Shown here piece by piece: positions 4,972-5,986 of a DNA stretch of 5,986 bases. Each line of letters starts with the position of its first letter. The first letter of the stretch is position 1. Made by a program: the position numbers and the translations under genes. The notes under the pieces were generated by a model. The model was not told the DNA's origin. It saw only the letters and a program-made list of their open reading frames with translations, and ran no database searches. Source of the stretch: Actinomycetes bacterium (GTDB lineage Bacteria; Actinomycetota; Actinomycetes; Actinomycetales; Microbacteriaceae); NCBI GenBank assembly GCA_021793715.1, contig JAJYSF010000068.1, positions 1 to 5,986 of the forward strand, given 5' to 3'.

Positions 4972-5986
4972 TCGGGTCACCGCCGACAGAAGGCTCCGCG
5001 GCGCGTCGCGGGCGCTAGATCTATGAGGCCAGGACGTTGTTGACAGCAACGGGAGCGGCCGAGGCAGGCGGCTGCCCGTCGTGCGCGCAGTGGGGTCGGT
5101 GATAGTTGTAGTGCAGGTTCCAGAGCACGAGTCCGTCAGCGCGTTCCTGCTCTGAATGCCAGATGCGGGCGTAGAGGAACTCCTCGGCGAGGATCCGGTT
5201 GTAGCGCTCGACTTTGCCGTTGTGGCGGGGTGTGTAGGGCGTGATCCGCTGTTGCCGGGCGGGACGCACGGCCTCGGCGAAGACCTTGGATCGATAGCAG
5301 GCTCCGTTGTCGGTGACGATCCGCTCGATCGTGTAGATGCCGTGCGCGGCGAACCATGCCTTCGCGCGCTCAAGGAATCTGGCTGCAGTCATTCCCTTTT
5401 CATCGTCAAGGGCCTCGGTGTAGGCGAGCCGGGTGCAACCGTCGATCGCGGAGTGGAGGTAGACGTATCTGCGCCGTGTGCTGCGTTTCTTGGCCCGCTC
5501 GACAGCGCGAGCCTGGAGGCTGTCACGTCCGTGCATACGCCAGCCGCCGCCATCGGGGATGCGGCCAACCTTCTTCACGTCAACATGAACCATGTGGCCA
5601 GGACGTTCGGCAAGGATCGGCCGTGGCTCTCGGCTCGATTCCCCGTTCGGGTCGAGAAATCTGCGACGGTTGAGGCCAAGCTGCAGCAGGATCCGGGAGA
5701 TCGTGCGACGACTGATCGCGATGCCCACGAGAGTGAGTTCGAACTCGATGCGAGCCGCTGACCACTTGTGCTCGCGACGCATCCGCTCAATCCGCGCAAC
5801 TACCGCGCCGTCTGTCGCAGTGACCTGACGCAACGGCGTTGAGGATCGGTCAAGGAGGCCGAGGTCGCCGAACTGCTTGTAACGGTTGACCCACTTTGAT
5901 GCTGTTGCCCGGGAGATGTCCATCTCAGCCGAGACGTGTGCAATCGGGCGAGTGCGGCAACGATCCACGAGCCGTCGACGCCCCTC
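4972..5986 (-). mobile_element. IS481-type insertion sequence, partial; 3' boundary uncertain
   Basis: The transposase gene shows that an insertion sequence enters from the right edge and that its 3' end must lie between the transposase stop (5021) and the regulator gene. I cannot see the exact end: the other terminus is outside the window, so no inverted repeat or target duplication can be matched, and the left limit given is only the outermost position that leaves the regulator's -10 box outside the element. The 62-base gap holds a weak GC hairpin (CCGCG 4996-5000 with CGCGG 5007-5011) and the 8-base palindrome TAGATCTA (5016-5023) across the stop codon. Confidence 0.5.
5021..5986 (-). CDS. 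IS481-family transposase, N-terminus beyond the window
   Basis: This is a DDE transposase that moves its own insertion sequence by cut and strand transfer. At least 321 residues are visible. The frame stays open to the right edge, reading EGRRRLVDRCRTRPIAHVSA, which matches the N-terminal region of actinobacterial IS481 transposases as I know them, so the GTG at 5968 is unlikely to be the start. Counting from that codon: helix-turn-helix at about 9-30 (IAHVSAEMDISRATASKWVN), LGLLDRSSTP (36-45), a second HTH-like stretch near 68-95, and NRRRFLDPNGES (100-111). The rve-type catalytic core follows, with D130 (HVDVKKVGRIPDGGG), D220 (VTDNGACYRS) and E254 (PRHNGKVERYN). It closes with HYNYHRPHCAHDGQPPA and ends VNNVLAS. 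All three acidic residues are present and there is no frameshift, so it may be active. The DNA looks less GC-rich than the transporter genes (5101-5160 is 34/60 G+C; 1561-1620 is 45/60), which fits acquired DNA. Confidence 0.93.
   Translation of the reverse strand, partial: EGRRRLVDRCRTRPIAHVSAEMDISRATASKWVNRYKQFGDLGLLDRSSTPLRQVTATDGAVVARIERMRREHKWSAARIEFELTLVGIAISRRTISRILLQLGLNRRRFLDPNGESSREPRPILAERPGHMVHVDVKKVGRIPDGGGWRMHGRDSLQARAVERAKKRSTRRRYVYLHSAIDGCTRLAYTEALDDEKGMTAARFLERAKAWFAAHGIYTIERIVTDNGACYRSKVFAEAVRPARQQRITPYTPRHNGKVERYNRILAEEFLYARIWHSEQERADGLVLWNLHYNYHRPHCAHDGQPPASAAPVAVNNVLAS

Noticed and set aside
4996..5011. Small GC hairpin after the transposase stop as a terminator
   Set aside because: The stem is only 5 base pairs (CCGCG/CGCGG) with no T run; in DNA this GC-rich it can occur by chance.
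5156..5761. Plus-strand open frame (201 codons) opposite the transposase
   Set aside because: It is antisense to a transposase with intact catalytic motifs and has no recognisable domain.
1..5986. CRISPR array, tRNA, rRNA, riboswitch or defence system
   Set aside because: No regularly spaced repeats, no RNA gene signatures and no defence-type domains are visible. The window is filled by transporter, regulator and transposase genes, with gaps of only 120 and 62 bases.

Overview
The window is high-GC DNA that reads like an actinobacterial chromosome, most likely a Microbacteriaceae-type organism. The genus is an inference from composition, the style of the lipoprotein and the transposase type; no rRNA or other marker gene is present. 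It carries one sugar-uptake operon on the plus strand, one convergent LacI-type regulator on the minus strand, and the 3' part of an IS481-type insertion sequence, also on the minus strand.

Layout. Positions 1-791 hold the C-terminal half of an RbsA-type ABC ATPase, cut by the left window edge. Two different RbsC-type permeases follow at 788-1777 and 1774-2835, then a lipoprotein sugar-binding protein at 2832-3809. All three junctions are 4-base ATGA overlaps, so the four genes look like one translationally coupled mRNA. A strong hairpin at 3828-3865 closes the operon. The LacI-family regulator lies at 3930-4958 on the minus strand and converges on the operon. Only 62 bases separate its start codon from the stop codon of a DDE transposase (5021 to the right edge, minus strand), whose N-terminus is beyond the window.

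How the parts work together. The lipoprotein would catch a sugar or sugar-like ligand outside the membrane, the two permeases would form a heterodimeric channel, and the ATPase would drive uptake. The order ATPase-permease-permease-binding protein resembles the rhamnose (RhaTPQS) and AI-2 (LsrACDB) transporters, but no catabolic gene is present and the substrate cannot be read from the sequence. The LacI protein is the obvious candidate repressor, although the operon promoter is upstream of the window.

I see no new biological system here. The points worth a second look are the insertion sequence abutting the regulator's promoter, a probable leaderless start for that regulator, a nested inverted-repeat structure with three CGGATCCG copies between the convergent genes, and motif deviations in the first permease and in the regulator's hinge.
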